NCBI GenBank assembly: GCA_947630865.1
Contig: CANRJE010000023.1
Coordinates: 1-15,433 of the forward strand
DNA length: 15,433 nucleotides
Direction: 5' to 3'
From: an uncultured Bacilli bacterium
GTDB lineage: Bacteria; Bacillota_I; Bacilli_A; RF39; UBA660
The notes below the pieces were generated by a model that ran no database searches, was not told the origin of the DNA, and saw only the letters and a list, made by a program, of their open reading frames with translations. Made by a program: the position numbers and the translations under genes. This document shows positions 7,256 to 13,429 of this stretch, piece after piece. Positions within the stretch are counted from its first letter, which is position 1. Each line of letters starts with the position of its first letter.

Positions 7256-8616
7256 TACTGTCCCTCCCAAAATTCATAACGTCCATATTCAATTCTACAT
7301 GCTTCTAAATTTGGACTATCATAACCTAAAGAAGCTAAGAGTCTTGCATAAATTGGAGGACAAACATTACTAAATCTTTCTCTCTCTTCTGGGTGAAGAA
7401 AATATTGACAGAAACAATCAGCAAAAAATTCAGGAGCTTTTTCCTTATAATCGCTTACTTGATAACCAGAAACATTTGGAAAGGCATTTTTAAAATTTTC
7501 AGACTGAGTTGCTGCTAACCAATACCAATCTTCTTGCTCTTTTACATCTATATTGTCTTGCTCCAAATAGATAAGTGCTACTTGATGAGCATCATAAGAA
7601 TGACCAAACTCATGTATTATAGAAGCTTTATTACCACTTTGACAAGGACATATGCTAATAGTATCAAGCATTTCACGATAATAAGCTGAATAATGGACCT
7701 TAGAAAACTCAATATCAATATCATTACTTGCCTTAAAAAGCAACTGAGTACTATTTATTTGCTCTAAAATATCACCCGGAATCATTGTCATATACTCTAT
7801 TCTTTTATCGCTTTCTTCTAGTAAAAGGTTTCTATTAAATTTTTCATCATTAGTATCATATATAAAATAACTTTCAAACTCAACTCCATTTATAGTCAAA
7901 GTATATTTTTCAATATTTAAACTTTCGGAATCTCTTAAATAATTTCTTGCTATAAAGTTATCTCTTTCTTCTCCCTCTAATAAAACTAATTTAGATGTAT
8001 CAATATATTCATAACATTCTAGTTTGCTAACAATACTTAAAAACTCATTTGAGGTTGCTTCCGTGACATTTAAGCTTTTAATTATTGCTTGATTTGGATT
8101 ATCTATAGAAGATGCATTTATATAATCTAAAACGTGTAATAAATTTTTAATTGCAAGTTCTAAAGCATCACATTTATCTGAAAGTCCCCATGAATATTCG
8201 TCCCATTCAGCATAATCTTTTCTATAAGCACTTTCATTAAGTACTCCATTAACATAATAATCTGAACGAGAAGGTTCTCTATAACTTGATAACACTAGTT
8301 CCCGACGAGTTTCTTTATAATTTTTTAATTCTTCTTTAATTTGTTTATATGTATCTTCGGATTTTTGAAAAAGAGTGCTTAGACTATCTTCAATTGCTTT
8401 TAGTTCTTTTAAACATTGTTCTTTACCTGATAAAAAACAAGAAACTACAGAATCTTCCCAACATGATGTATCAACTTTTTGAAGTTTTAATCTAATAGTT
8501 TCTATATTTTCATATAAATTTTTAACTGGATTTTTGATAATACAAGAACAAGCATTACTTATTTCTTTTTCAAATTTAGCAATTGTTTCATCATTATATA
8601 AGTTTATATCTGTCAT
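7255..8616 (-). CDS. Probable type VII effector: WXG-like N-terminus plus ATLF-like zinc metalloprotease
   Basis: A 453-residue modular protein. Residues 1-170 are helical, without a signal peptide, and align with the N-terminus of the C39-domain protein at 10129-11550: C-x-C near 23-25 (NACSCI), W53 in CWEDS, KEQC near 65-68, and a helical region ending near LDYIN. This resembles the LXG/WXG-type targeting domains of Esx-secreted toxins, though I would not assign it to LXG proper without a profile search. Residues 300-430 are a zinc protease domain: HEFGH (335-339), then SGYQVSDY and EFFADCF with E396 as probable third ligand, as in the anthrax lethal factor/M34 group. A middle region (about 175-300) is unassigned. 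AGGTG precedes the ATG by five bases. The gene starts 26 bases after divIC with no visible promoter between, and its stop overlaps the next start. Confidence 0.85.
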   Translation of the reverse strand: MTDINLYNDETIAKFEKEISNACSCIIKNPVKNLYENIETIRLKLQKVDTSCWEDSVVSCFLSGKEQCLKELKAIEDSLSTLFQKSEDTYKQIKEELKNYKETRRELVLSSYREPSRSDYYVNGVLNESAYRKDYAEWDEYSWGLSDKCDALELAIKNLLHVLDYINASSIDNPNQAIIKSLNVTEATSNEFLSIVSKLECYEYIDTSKLVLLEGEERDNFIARNYLRDSESLNIEKYTLTINGVEFESYFIYDTNDEKFNRNLLLEESDKRIEYMTMIPGDILEQINSTQLLFKASNDIDIEFSKVHYSAYYREMLDTISICPCQSGNKASIIHEFGHSYDAHQVALIYLEQDNIDVKEQEDWYWLAATQSENFKNAFPNVSGYQVSDYKEKAPEFFADCFCQYFLHPEERERFSNVCPPIYARLLASLGYDSPNLEACRIEYGRYEFWEGQ

Positions 8617-8642
8617 ATTTCACCTCTAAAGCAATAATCCTT

Positions 8643-8957
8643 TTAATTATTACTATCTTCTTCTGGTATTCTAATTATTATTTCACCATCTTTTGAATAA
8701 AAATACTTTTCTCTTGCATATCTTGCTAAATAATCTGGATCTTTTAATTTATTAACATCATTTTCTAATTCTTTCTCTTTATCTTGTAAAGCTATTAATT
8801 TATCTTCTAGATTTTTCTTTTCTTGATATTTATTTGCTATTTCTAAAATTACATTGGTAATAGTAAAGCCAACAAGCAATATTAAAACAATTGACGTTAA
8901 TCCAAATGTAAAGATACGTTTAGTAGTTCTTTTAATATGTTTCTTTTGTTTAGCCAT
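8643..8957 (-). CDS. divIC: Septum formation initiator, DivIC/FtsB family
   Basis: DivIC is a bitopic protein of the FtsL-DivIB-DivIC complex that activates septal peptidoglycan synthesis at the division site. The 104-residue protein has a basic cytoplasmic N-terminus, one transmembrane helix (about 15-37), a coiled coil rich in K, E and L (about 40-72), and the family's C-terminal block DPDYLARYAREKYFYSKDGE. Size and order match the family. The position after yabQ agrees with the conserved Bacillus order. GGAAGGTG precedes the ATG, and a near-consensus promoter lies 24 bases above the start. What follows is unusual: a putative secreted effector begins only 26 bases downstream, where Bacillus has yabR and spoIIE before tilS. 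Confidence 0.93.
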   Translation of the reverse strand: MAKQKKHIKRTTKRIFTFGLTSIVLILLVGFTITNVILEIANKYQEKKNLEDKLIALQDKEKELENDVNKLKDPDYLARYAREKYFYSKDGEIIIRIPEEDSNN

Positions 8958-8980
8958 ACTGTCACCTTCCTGTTATGTTG

Positions 8981-9009
8981 ATTATACCAAAAAATGCTTG
9001 ATTTTTCAA
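8981..9009 (-). promoter_or_regulatory. Sigma-A-type promoter for divIC and the downstream effector module
   Basis: TTGAAA (9009-9004), a 17-base spacer and perfect TATAAT (8986-8981) lie 24 bases before divIC. A small inverted repeat, CTTGA-TTTT-TCAAG at 8997-9010, covers the -35 hexamer and could be an operator, although short A/T-rich repeats arise by chance. This appears to be the only promoter ahead of the metalloprotease effector. Confidence 0.75.
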
Positions 9010-9026
9010 GATAAGTTAAACCATAA

Positions 9027-9045
9027 AAGTGTCAAGTAAACACTT
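9027..9045 (-). other. Small hairpin between yabQ and divIC
   Basis: AAGTGT (9027-9032) and ACACTT (9040-9045) form a 6-bp stem with a 7-base loop just after the yabQ stop. The following T tract is only four bases, so it could be a weak terminator of yabP-yabQ but is not convincing. Confidence 0.3.
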
Positions 9046-9050
9046 ATTTT

Positions 9051-9329
9051 TCAACCACCCGTCCTAATTTTACGAAAGAGGAAATTATATAAAAAGAAAC
9101 TTATCAAAAATATAAAAAATAAATAAATGTGTATAATGCCATTATTAATTAAAAATAGCAAATAAAAGTATAAAATGCTATTTAATATTACAAAGAAAAA
9201 ATTAGTAATAATATTAATAACAAAATGCTTTGTAAAAAGAATTTTATATAATAAATTAAATGTTAAAGAAAAATAAATACCAAATAAAAAAGTGTAAGCA
9301 ATCGATTGAATTTGTAAAATTAAACTCAT
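9051..9329 (-). CDS. yabQ: Spore cortex protein YabQ (short form)
   Basis: YabQ is an integral membrane protein needed for cortex formation in Bacillus subtilis, where it is made in the mother cell and placed in the outer forespore membrane. This 92-residue protein is almost entirely hydrophobic, with about three transmembrane segments (roughly 4-30, 37-60, 66-86) and a short basic tail ending RKIRTGG. The identification rests on the N-terminal family pattern (QIQSIAYTFLFGIYF-like) and its place between yabP and divIC. It is much shorter than the Bacillus protein (about 200 residues), corresponding to the conserved membrane part. Its ATG overlaps the yabP stop (ATGA), so the two are translationally coupled. 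It ends with TGA, evidence that TGA is a stop in this genome. Confidence 0.85.
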   Translation of the reverse strand: MSLILQIQSIAYTFLFGIYFSLTFNLLYKILFTKHFVINIITNFFFVILNSILYFYLLFLINNGIIHIYLFFIFLISFFLYNFLFRKIRTGG

Positions 9330-9616
9330 TTGAATAGCCTACTAATAACAGAATTTTCTTTATTCTTTTTATTTACCTCATCAATATAAGCCATACTATT
9401 AACCATTCCTTTAATAGTTACTACTCCTTGCATCGTATCAAGTTTAATAAGTTCAAGTCCTTCTCCTTTTAACACAACATATCCCATAACAGTTTCAATT
9501 AAAAATTCTTCACTATCAAAACTATCAATTTTTTTAACTCCACTTAAAGTTACATTTTTTCTTTCAACTAAATTAAAAACATGATTGTAATTATGTATTT
9601 CTCTATCTCTTTCCAT
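9326..9616 (-). CDS. yabP: Sporulation protein YabP
   Basis: YabP is a small sporulation protein of the YabP/YqfC family, encoded with yabQ; its biochemical role is not well defined. The 96-residue protein has the typical beta-rich core: an N-terminal HNYNHVFNLVERKNVTLSGV segment, then DSEEFLIETVMGYVVLKGEGL and the LIKLDTMQGVVTIKG block. GGAGG sits four bases before the ATG, and the stop overlaps the yabQ start. The gene lies about 50 bases after spoVG, past a terminator, so it should have its own (in Bacillus, sporulation sigma-E) promoter. I could not make out a convincing sigma-E site in this A/T-rich spacer. Confidence 0.92.
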   Translation of the reverse strand: MERDREIHNYNHVFNLVERKNVTLSGVKKIDSFDSEEFLIETVMGYVVLKGEGLELIKLDTMQGVVTIKGMVNSMAYIDEVNKKNKENSVISRLFK

Positions 9617-9647
9617 ATATCCTCCAATTAAGTTTATTAAATTAGTT

Positions 9648-9669
9648 AAAAAAAAAGACCAAAAGGTCT
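9648..9669 (-). terminator. Intrinsic terminator of spoVG
   Basis: AGACC-TTTT-GGTCT (9669-9656 on the minus strand) forms a compact 5-bp stem, followed by a tract of about eight T residues. It overlaps the spoVG stop codon and separates spoVG from yabP-yabQ. Confidence 0.75.
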
Positions 9670-9955
9670 ATTCTTCTTCTTCGTTATTTACAGGCTCTTC
9701 AACTTCAGCTTTTTCATAAGCCTCTAAGATAGCATCTTCAAACATCTTTCTTGTTTCACGATTGATTGGATGAGCAATATCTTTGTGTCCTCCTGGAACT
9801 TTCTTGCTAGGCATAGCTATGAATAAGCCATTATCTCCGTCAATAATACGAATATCACGAACTACAAAGCAATCATCTAATTGTACTGTAGCACGTCCTT
9901 TCATACGTGATCCTTCTTTTTCGAATCTTCTGACATCAACTGATGTTATTTTCAT
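9668..9955 (-). CDS. spoVG: SpoVG, sporulation/septation regulator and RNA-binding protein
   Basis: SpoVG is a small, highly conserved protein that affects septation and cortex formation in spore formers and binds nucleic acid in several Firmicutes. The 95 residues match the family along the length: MKITSVDVRRFEKEGSRMKG, DDCFVVRDIRIIDGDNGLFI, MPSKKVPGGHKDIAHPIN and the helix RKMFEDAILEAYE, then an acidic tail. AAAGGAGG lies seven bases before the ATG. In Bacillus the gene is driven by sigma-H. In the roughly 125 bases between the preceding terminator and this ATG I see neither a sigma-H-like AGGA...GAAT pair nor a strong sigma-A promoter, only A/T-rich sequence with a possible TATATG. The gene sits between the two effector modules. 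Confidence 0.97.
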   Translation of the reverse strand: MKITSVDVRRFEKEGSRMKGRATVQLDDCFVVRDIRIIDGDNGLFIAMPSKKVPGGHKDIAHPINRETRKMFEDAILEAYEKAEVEEPVNNEEEE

Positions 9956-10082
9956 GTGTAATCCTCCTTTTGAACTCCATGTTCTATGTTAATCATATAA
10001 TAGTTTTTAAAAAAATGCAATTATTTTTTGTAAATTTTTGACAAATTTAATATTTTTATTTTCTTTTTAATTTCATAGTTAG

Positions 10083-10116
10083 AAAAAAATATATCTCTTT
10101 TGATATTAGATATATT
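10083..10116 (-). terminator. Intrinsic terminator of the WXG100/C39-effector operon
   Basis: A perfect 9-bp stem (10088-10096 against 10108-10116) with an 11-base loop is followed on the minus strand by a run of T residues (10089-10083). It lies 13 bases past the effector stop and closes the six-gene operon. Confidence 0.78.
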
Positions 10117-10128
10117 TTATTAATTAAG

Positions 10129-11550
10129 TTAAACTTCATATGAATAATTTTCTGCTAAGCCAGAAACCGTCATACTTCCATCAGAATTTCTAGTAACGTC
10201 ATATGCATTTCCTGCTGTTTCAAATGCGGTAATACTTGGTAAAGTTGAGGCATCAACACCATTTATAGTTACTTGATCACCATTTACTGTAAGTGCACTA
10301 TTAGGTATAACCACCCAAACTTTTTTACCTGATATATAACCAGTTCCACTTGTTCCAGATATTCCTGTACCCATAGAAATAGCTTGACCAGTATATGCTC
10401 CAGAACCAGAATCAGCAACATAAAAATTACCATTTCCGTCATTTCCTGTAACAGCAACAAAGTGGCCTCTACCTTTTAAACTTAAGCAAACAGCACCACC
10501 TGCATTAGTAACTGCTTCTAGTGCTTCTTGACTCATTGTTCCACCACTATTCCAATCAAATTCTATAATACTAATATCTCGATATGCATTTGTTATATCT
10601 CTTGATATTTTAGAAGAATCATATTGATTATACGCAAGACCTGCACTGTAATAAGTAGTCTTGCTTCTTCCACCGCCTAAAGCATATAAACTATCTAGTA
10701 ATTTACCAGGGTCTATTGAAATATTAGTTCCATAGGCATTACTTAATGCACATGATATAGCTGTTGCAAAGGAACACACACCACAACCACTAGTATGAAT
10801 ATTTTTACCATTTGGTCCAAACGGAATACTTCCATAAGGACTATTTCTTCCTTGAGAAAATCTTGTATAGAAAGGACTAGTATCAGAAGCATATAAACTT
10901 ATTAAATCCTGCATTTGACTATCAGTTGCTAATAGCATTGCTGAAAATGAAAAATATTTTGGATTATATATTTGAGGAATTGTTGATAATTTAAATCCTG
11001 CCGTTTCATGAGCAGAAACTTCCATTCCATTAATTTGATCTAATATTCCTTTATATTCTTCTATTGCCTCAATACAATTAGTACACTCAGTTGTAACGTT
11101 CGTTAAAGCTGTTTTCCATCTATCACAAGCAGAATCATATCCAGGATAAGTTTTTACAACTCTTTGTGTCCCATCAGCATTAGTTTCCATATGAGCTTTT
11201 TCAAAGCTTTCTTTTACTGGTTTACTATTATATATATTTTGATAATTTTGATTAGCTTGTTTTAAATTTTCTAATTGTAAATTTAACAAAATATAAACGT
11301 TTTCGCCTTCAACAAACACAGAAGCTATACTATCTATAATATTTTTTAATTTATTAGCACAACTTTCTTTATTTCTTAAAAAAGTAGAAGAAGCAGAATC
11401 GTCCCAAGAAGTAACTGTTATTCTATCTAAATTAGCTTTAATTCCTTCTATCTCACTTCCTAAAACTGAACAGCGATTAGCTGATATACAATCACAAGCT
11501 TCAATCACTTCATCATGAAAAGACTTATAAGGTGAATAATAATCTTCCAT
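10129..11550 (-). CDS. Probable type VII effector: WXG-like N-terminus plus C39-like cysteine peptidase
   Basis: A 473-residue modular protein with no signal peptide. Residues 1-175 are helical and homologous to the N-terminus of the metalloprotease effector at 7255-8616: ACDCI near 18-22, W49 in SWDDSA, KESC near 61-64, and a second helical stretch ending LDQIN. Residues 225-420 look like a papain-fold peptidase of the C39-like type: TSGCGVCSFATA gives the likely nucleophile Cys256, GRGHFVAVTGN gives His363, and FYVADSGSG gives Asp380. A Thr/Gly-rich loop and a strand (KVWVVIP) close the domain. The last 55 residues are a beta-like Asn/Gly/Thr tail of unknown role. AAGGAGG lies seven bases before the ATG, and the start is two bases past the preceding stop. 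It is the last gene of the WXG100 operon, before a strong terminator. Substrate unknown; no obvious immunity gene follows. Confidence 0.83.
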   Translation of the reverse strand: MEDYYSPYKSFHDEVIEACDCISANRCSVLGSEIEGIKANLDRITVTSWDDSASSTFLRNKESCANKLKNIIDSIASVFVEGENVYILLNLQLENLKQANQNYQNIYNSKPVKESFEKAHMETNADGTQRVVKTYPGYDSACDRWKTALTNVTTECTNCIEAIEEYKGILDQINGMEVSAHETAGFKLSTIPQIYNPKYFSFSAMLLATDSQMQDLISLYASDTSPFYTRFSQGRNSPYGSIPFGPNGKNIHTSGCGVCSFATAISCALSNAYGTNISIDPGKLLDSLYALGGGRSKTTYYSAGLAYNQYDSSKISRDITNAYRDISIIEFDWNSGGTMSQEALEAVTNAGGAVCLSLKGRGHFVAVTGNDGNGNFYVADSGSGAYTGQAISMGTGISGTSGTGYISGKKVWVVIPNSALTVNGDQVTINGVDASTLPSITAFETAGNAYDVTRNSDGSMTVSGLAENYSYEV

Positions 11551-11552
11551 AA

Positions 11553-11888
11553 TTATGCCTCCTTATCCGCTGATATATAATCTACTAAATCCTCTGTTTT
11601 CATAGTTCTAGATTTTTCTAATTCTGTATATTTACTTAAAGCATCTCTTGCAAATTTTAATTGCTTTCTAAGTGCTAAAGGTGCACCTTCAGATACTTTT
11701 TTTAAATAAGGAACGTATTCATTATCTATCTTCGTTTTTTCATTTGAAAACCATTTTCTATCATCTAATGTTACAGTTGCTTGATAAATATTAGTTAGTA
11801 TACTTTCAAGCTCGTTTATATCTTTTTCTATCTCTGAAAAAGTATTCTCTAAAGCTTGTGCATCTATACTTATATTATATTCCGCCAT
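11553..11888 (-). CDS. Small helical protein, probable effector partner
   Basis: I do not recognise a named family. The 111-residue protein is predicted to be mostly helical, without signal peptide, membrane segment or cysteine, and is of WXG100-like size. It has a helical N-terminal part (ALENTFSEIEKDINELESIL), a central aromatic turn DDRKWF that may play the part of the W-x-G turn, and a second helical part (ALRKQLKFARDALSKYTELEKS). Its position immediately before the effector (two-base gap) and after a WXG100-like gene (14-base overlap) resembles the small helical partner proteins (Lap type) encoded next to LXG toxins, which bind the toxin's N-terminal helix for export; this is by analogy only. 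GGAGGTG precedes the ATG at 11888 by six bases; the in-frame GTG at 11897 is part of that site, so I reject it. Confidence 0.75.
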   Translation of the reverse strand: MAEYNISIDAQALENTFSEIEKDINELESILTNIYQATVTLDDRKWFSNEKTKIDNEYVPYLKKVSEGAPLALRKQLKFARDALSKYTELEKSRTMKTEDLVDYISADKEA

Positions 11889-12246
11889 TTTCTTCACCTC
11901 CTAAAGTTTCAAGAGGCAATGTTTCAGAAATAGGATTAGTTGCTATAGGTTCATTATTTACCATTCCAAAATCTTTCTTGGCAGTATTTAAATTATCTTG
12001 ATCATGTTCAGATACTGTTTTCATATAGTTTCCATAATACTCTAAATTCTGTTCAACAGAATCTAATTTACTTATTATTTCTAAAAATTTTGCAATAATA
12101 GCCTCAGCATCTTTTCCTTGATAACTATTTCTAATTTCATTAACATGATTTATTAAATTATTTTGAACCGTTTTTAGTTCCGAATTTTCAGTTTCTGTAT
12201 AGCTACCAACGCTACCAATTGCAACTGGATCTCTTCTTTTTTTCAT
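11875..12246 (-). CDS. WXG100-like protein with Y-Q-G turn
   Basis: A 123-residue protein of two helices around SYQGKDAEA, where Tyr replaces Trp in the W-x-G turn of WXG100 (Esx) proteins. After the turn, FLEIISKLDSVEQNLEYYGNYMKTVSEHD aligns with the C-terminal helices of the two WXG100 proteins at the head of the operon (E/D-Y-x-x-[FY]-[LM] pattern). A basic N-terminal extension (MKKRRDP) and a longer acidic C-terminal tail (GGEEN) distinguish it. The Shine-Dalgarno (AAGGGTGA) is weaker than those of its neighbours. Its end overlaps the next gene by 14 bases, and its GGEEN codons double as that gene's ribosome site. Likely a secreted or chaperone-like partner in a type VII pathway (inference). 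Confidence 0.78.
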   Translation of the reverse strand: MKKRRDPVAIGSVGSYTETENSELKTVQNNLINHVNEIRNSYQGKDAEAIIAKFLEIISKLDSVEQNLEYYGNYMKTVSEHDQDNLNTAKKDFGMVNNEPIATNPISETLPLETLGGEENGGI

Positions 12247-12265
12247 AACTCACCCTTATTTCTTT

Positions 12266-13078
12266 TTATTGTAAATATTTTGAATAAACATAAGCAGATT
12301 GACCATTATATTCTATTTTTGACCAACCATTTTCTTGATATTCTAAAACCTTAATTTTATCTCCATGGTTTAATTTTCCTATGATATTGCTATCATTGAT
12401 TCCTGGAGTTGATCTAACTCTTAAAGAACTATTTGGATCATTTAATTTTATTGTATATTCTTCTTTAGCTACTGAAGCAGTTGGTTGAGGACTTGCTCCA
12501 CCACTTGAACTTCCACTTGGAGCACTCGCTGAGCTAGGAGTTGAAACGGTTGGTGATTGTTGATTAGTACCGTTTGTTGTACCATCGGATACTTTTAAAT
12601 ATTTAGTTGCTACGTATCTAGTTTCTCCATTAATTTCAACTTTAGTCCATTCGCTATTTGCATCATAATCGATAACTTTAACTGAATCTCCTTTTTTAAG
12701 TTGAGTAACAACTTCACTAGATGTACTTGCATCACTTCTAACATTTAAAGAACCACTATTAATGTCAACAACCGCTTCGGTTTCAAGATATTGGTCAAAA
12801 ACACTTGCTTGAATAGGAGATTCTGGTTCTACAACTATATCAACTTTATCTTGATATGTTGAAGCTATATTTTTACATTCATCAAAGTATTCTTTAGCAC
12901 TATCATAAGCTTTAAAAATATTACCAATATAATTAGTTATTTTTTGTTCTAATGAATATGTTCCAGAGTCAGTTGATAAATTAAAATTAACAATACCAAG
13001 TTCTCCTCTTACAGCATCACTATCCGTAGAGACAACCTCATCATTTGTTCCCTCAACAGGAGCATAGCTTTCAGCCAT
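12266..13078 (-). CDS. Adaptor-like protein with two SH3b domains
   Basis: A 270-residue protein. Residues 1-82 are the GTN-TDS domain shared with the short protein at 6932-7255 (VEGTNDEVVSTDS, then VNFNLST and NYIGNIFKAYDSAKE). Residues 103-163 and 207-270 are two bacterial SH3 (SH3b) domains (SLNVRSDAS...VVTQLKKGDSVKV...WTKVEINGETRYVATKYL; SLRVRSTPG...IIGKLNHGDKIKV...WSKIEYNGQSAYVYSKYL), which usually bind peptidoglycan peptides or cross-bridges. They are joined by a Ser/Pro/Gly/Thr-rich linker (about 164-205) of a kind common in extracellular proteins. There is no signal peptide, so export is presumably through the same route as the WXG100 proteins. AAAGGAGG precedes the ATG. The likely role is to hold an effector at the cell wall or on a target wall; this is inference from domains. 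Confidence 0.85.
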   Translation of the reverse strand: MAESYAPVEGTNDEVVSTDSDAVRGELGIVNFNLSTDSGTYSLEQKITNYIGNIFKAYDSAKEYFDECKNIASTYQDKVDIVVEPESPIQASVFDQYLETEAVVDINSGSLNVRSDASTSSEVVTQLKKGDSVKVIDYDANSEWTKVEINGETRYVATKYLKVSDGTTNGTNQQSPTVSTPSSASAPSGSSSGGASPQPTASVAKEEYTIKLNDPNSSLRVRSTPGINDSNIIGKLNHGDKIKVLEYQENGWSKIEYNGQSAYVYSKYLQ

Positions 13079-13108
13079 AGTGAACCTCCTTTTACCTTTT
13101 AATTTTTA

Positions 13109-13414
13109 TTATTCATCTAATAATTCATTAGCTTTGGATGCTAAAGTTGTAGATAAATTAGAATATGTCTCAGCTGTTTTATCTAAAAATGTTGCATAAG
13201 ATTCCATTGATTCTGTAAAACTATCATATCTCTTTTTTAAATTATTATATTTATTTACAAGAGCATTTGCAGCTTCACCAGCATAACTATCTGGAATTTT
13301 AGCAAATTCTTGACTTACACTATTTAATATTTCGTTCATACTTTGAACTTGTTTTCTTATCTCTGAAGCTCTTTCTTTTAAGACTTCTGGAGATACTGTT
13401 AATCCATTTGGCAT
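13109..13414 (-). CDS. WXG100-like protein with Y-A-G turn
   Basis: A 101-residue, almost wholly helical protein with the size and pattern of the WXG100 (EsxA-like) family. The first helix carries VLKERASEIRKQVQSMNEIL, the turn is SYAGEAANAL with Tyr in place of the canonical Trp, and the second helix runs MESYATFLDKTAETYSNLS. Such proteins form helical-hairpin homo- or heterodimers exported by type VII (Esx/Yuk) systems without a classical signal peptide. It follows the W-K-G paralogue by 15 bases and has GGAGG at about the expected distance from the ATG. The pair may form a heterodimer, as EsxA-EsxB type pairs do; this is inference. Confidence 0.85.
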   Translation of the reverse strand: MPNGLTVSPEVLKERASEIRKQVQSMNEILNSVSQEFAKIPDSYAGEAANALVNKYNNLKKRYDSFTESMESYATFLDKTAETYSNLSTTLASKANELLDE

Positions 13415-13429
13415 TTTTCTTTCCTCCTT

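Noticed and set aside
7170..9992. Plus-strand frames over the effector, divIC and spoVG
   Set aside because: They cross gene boundaries on the opposite strand, resemble no protein, and lack upstream signals.
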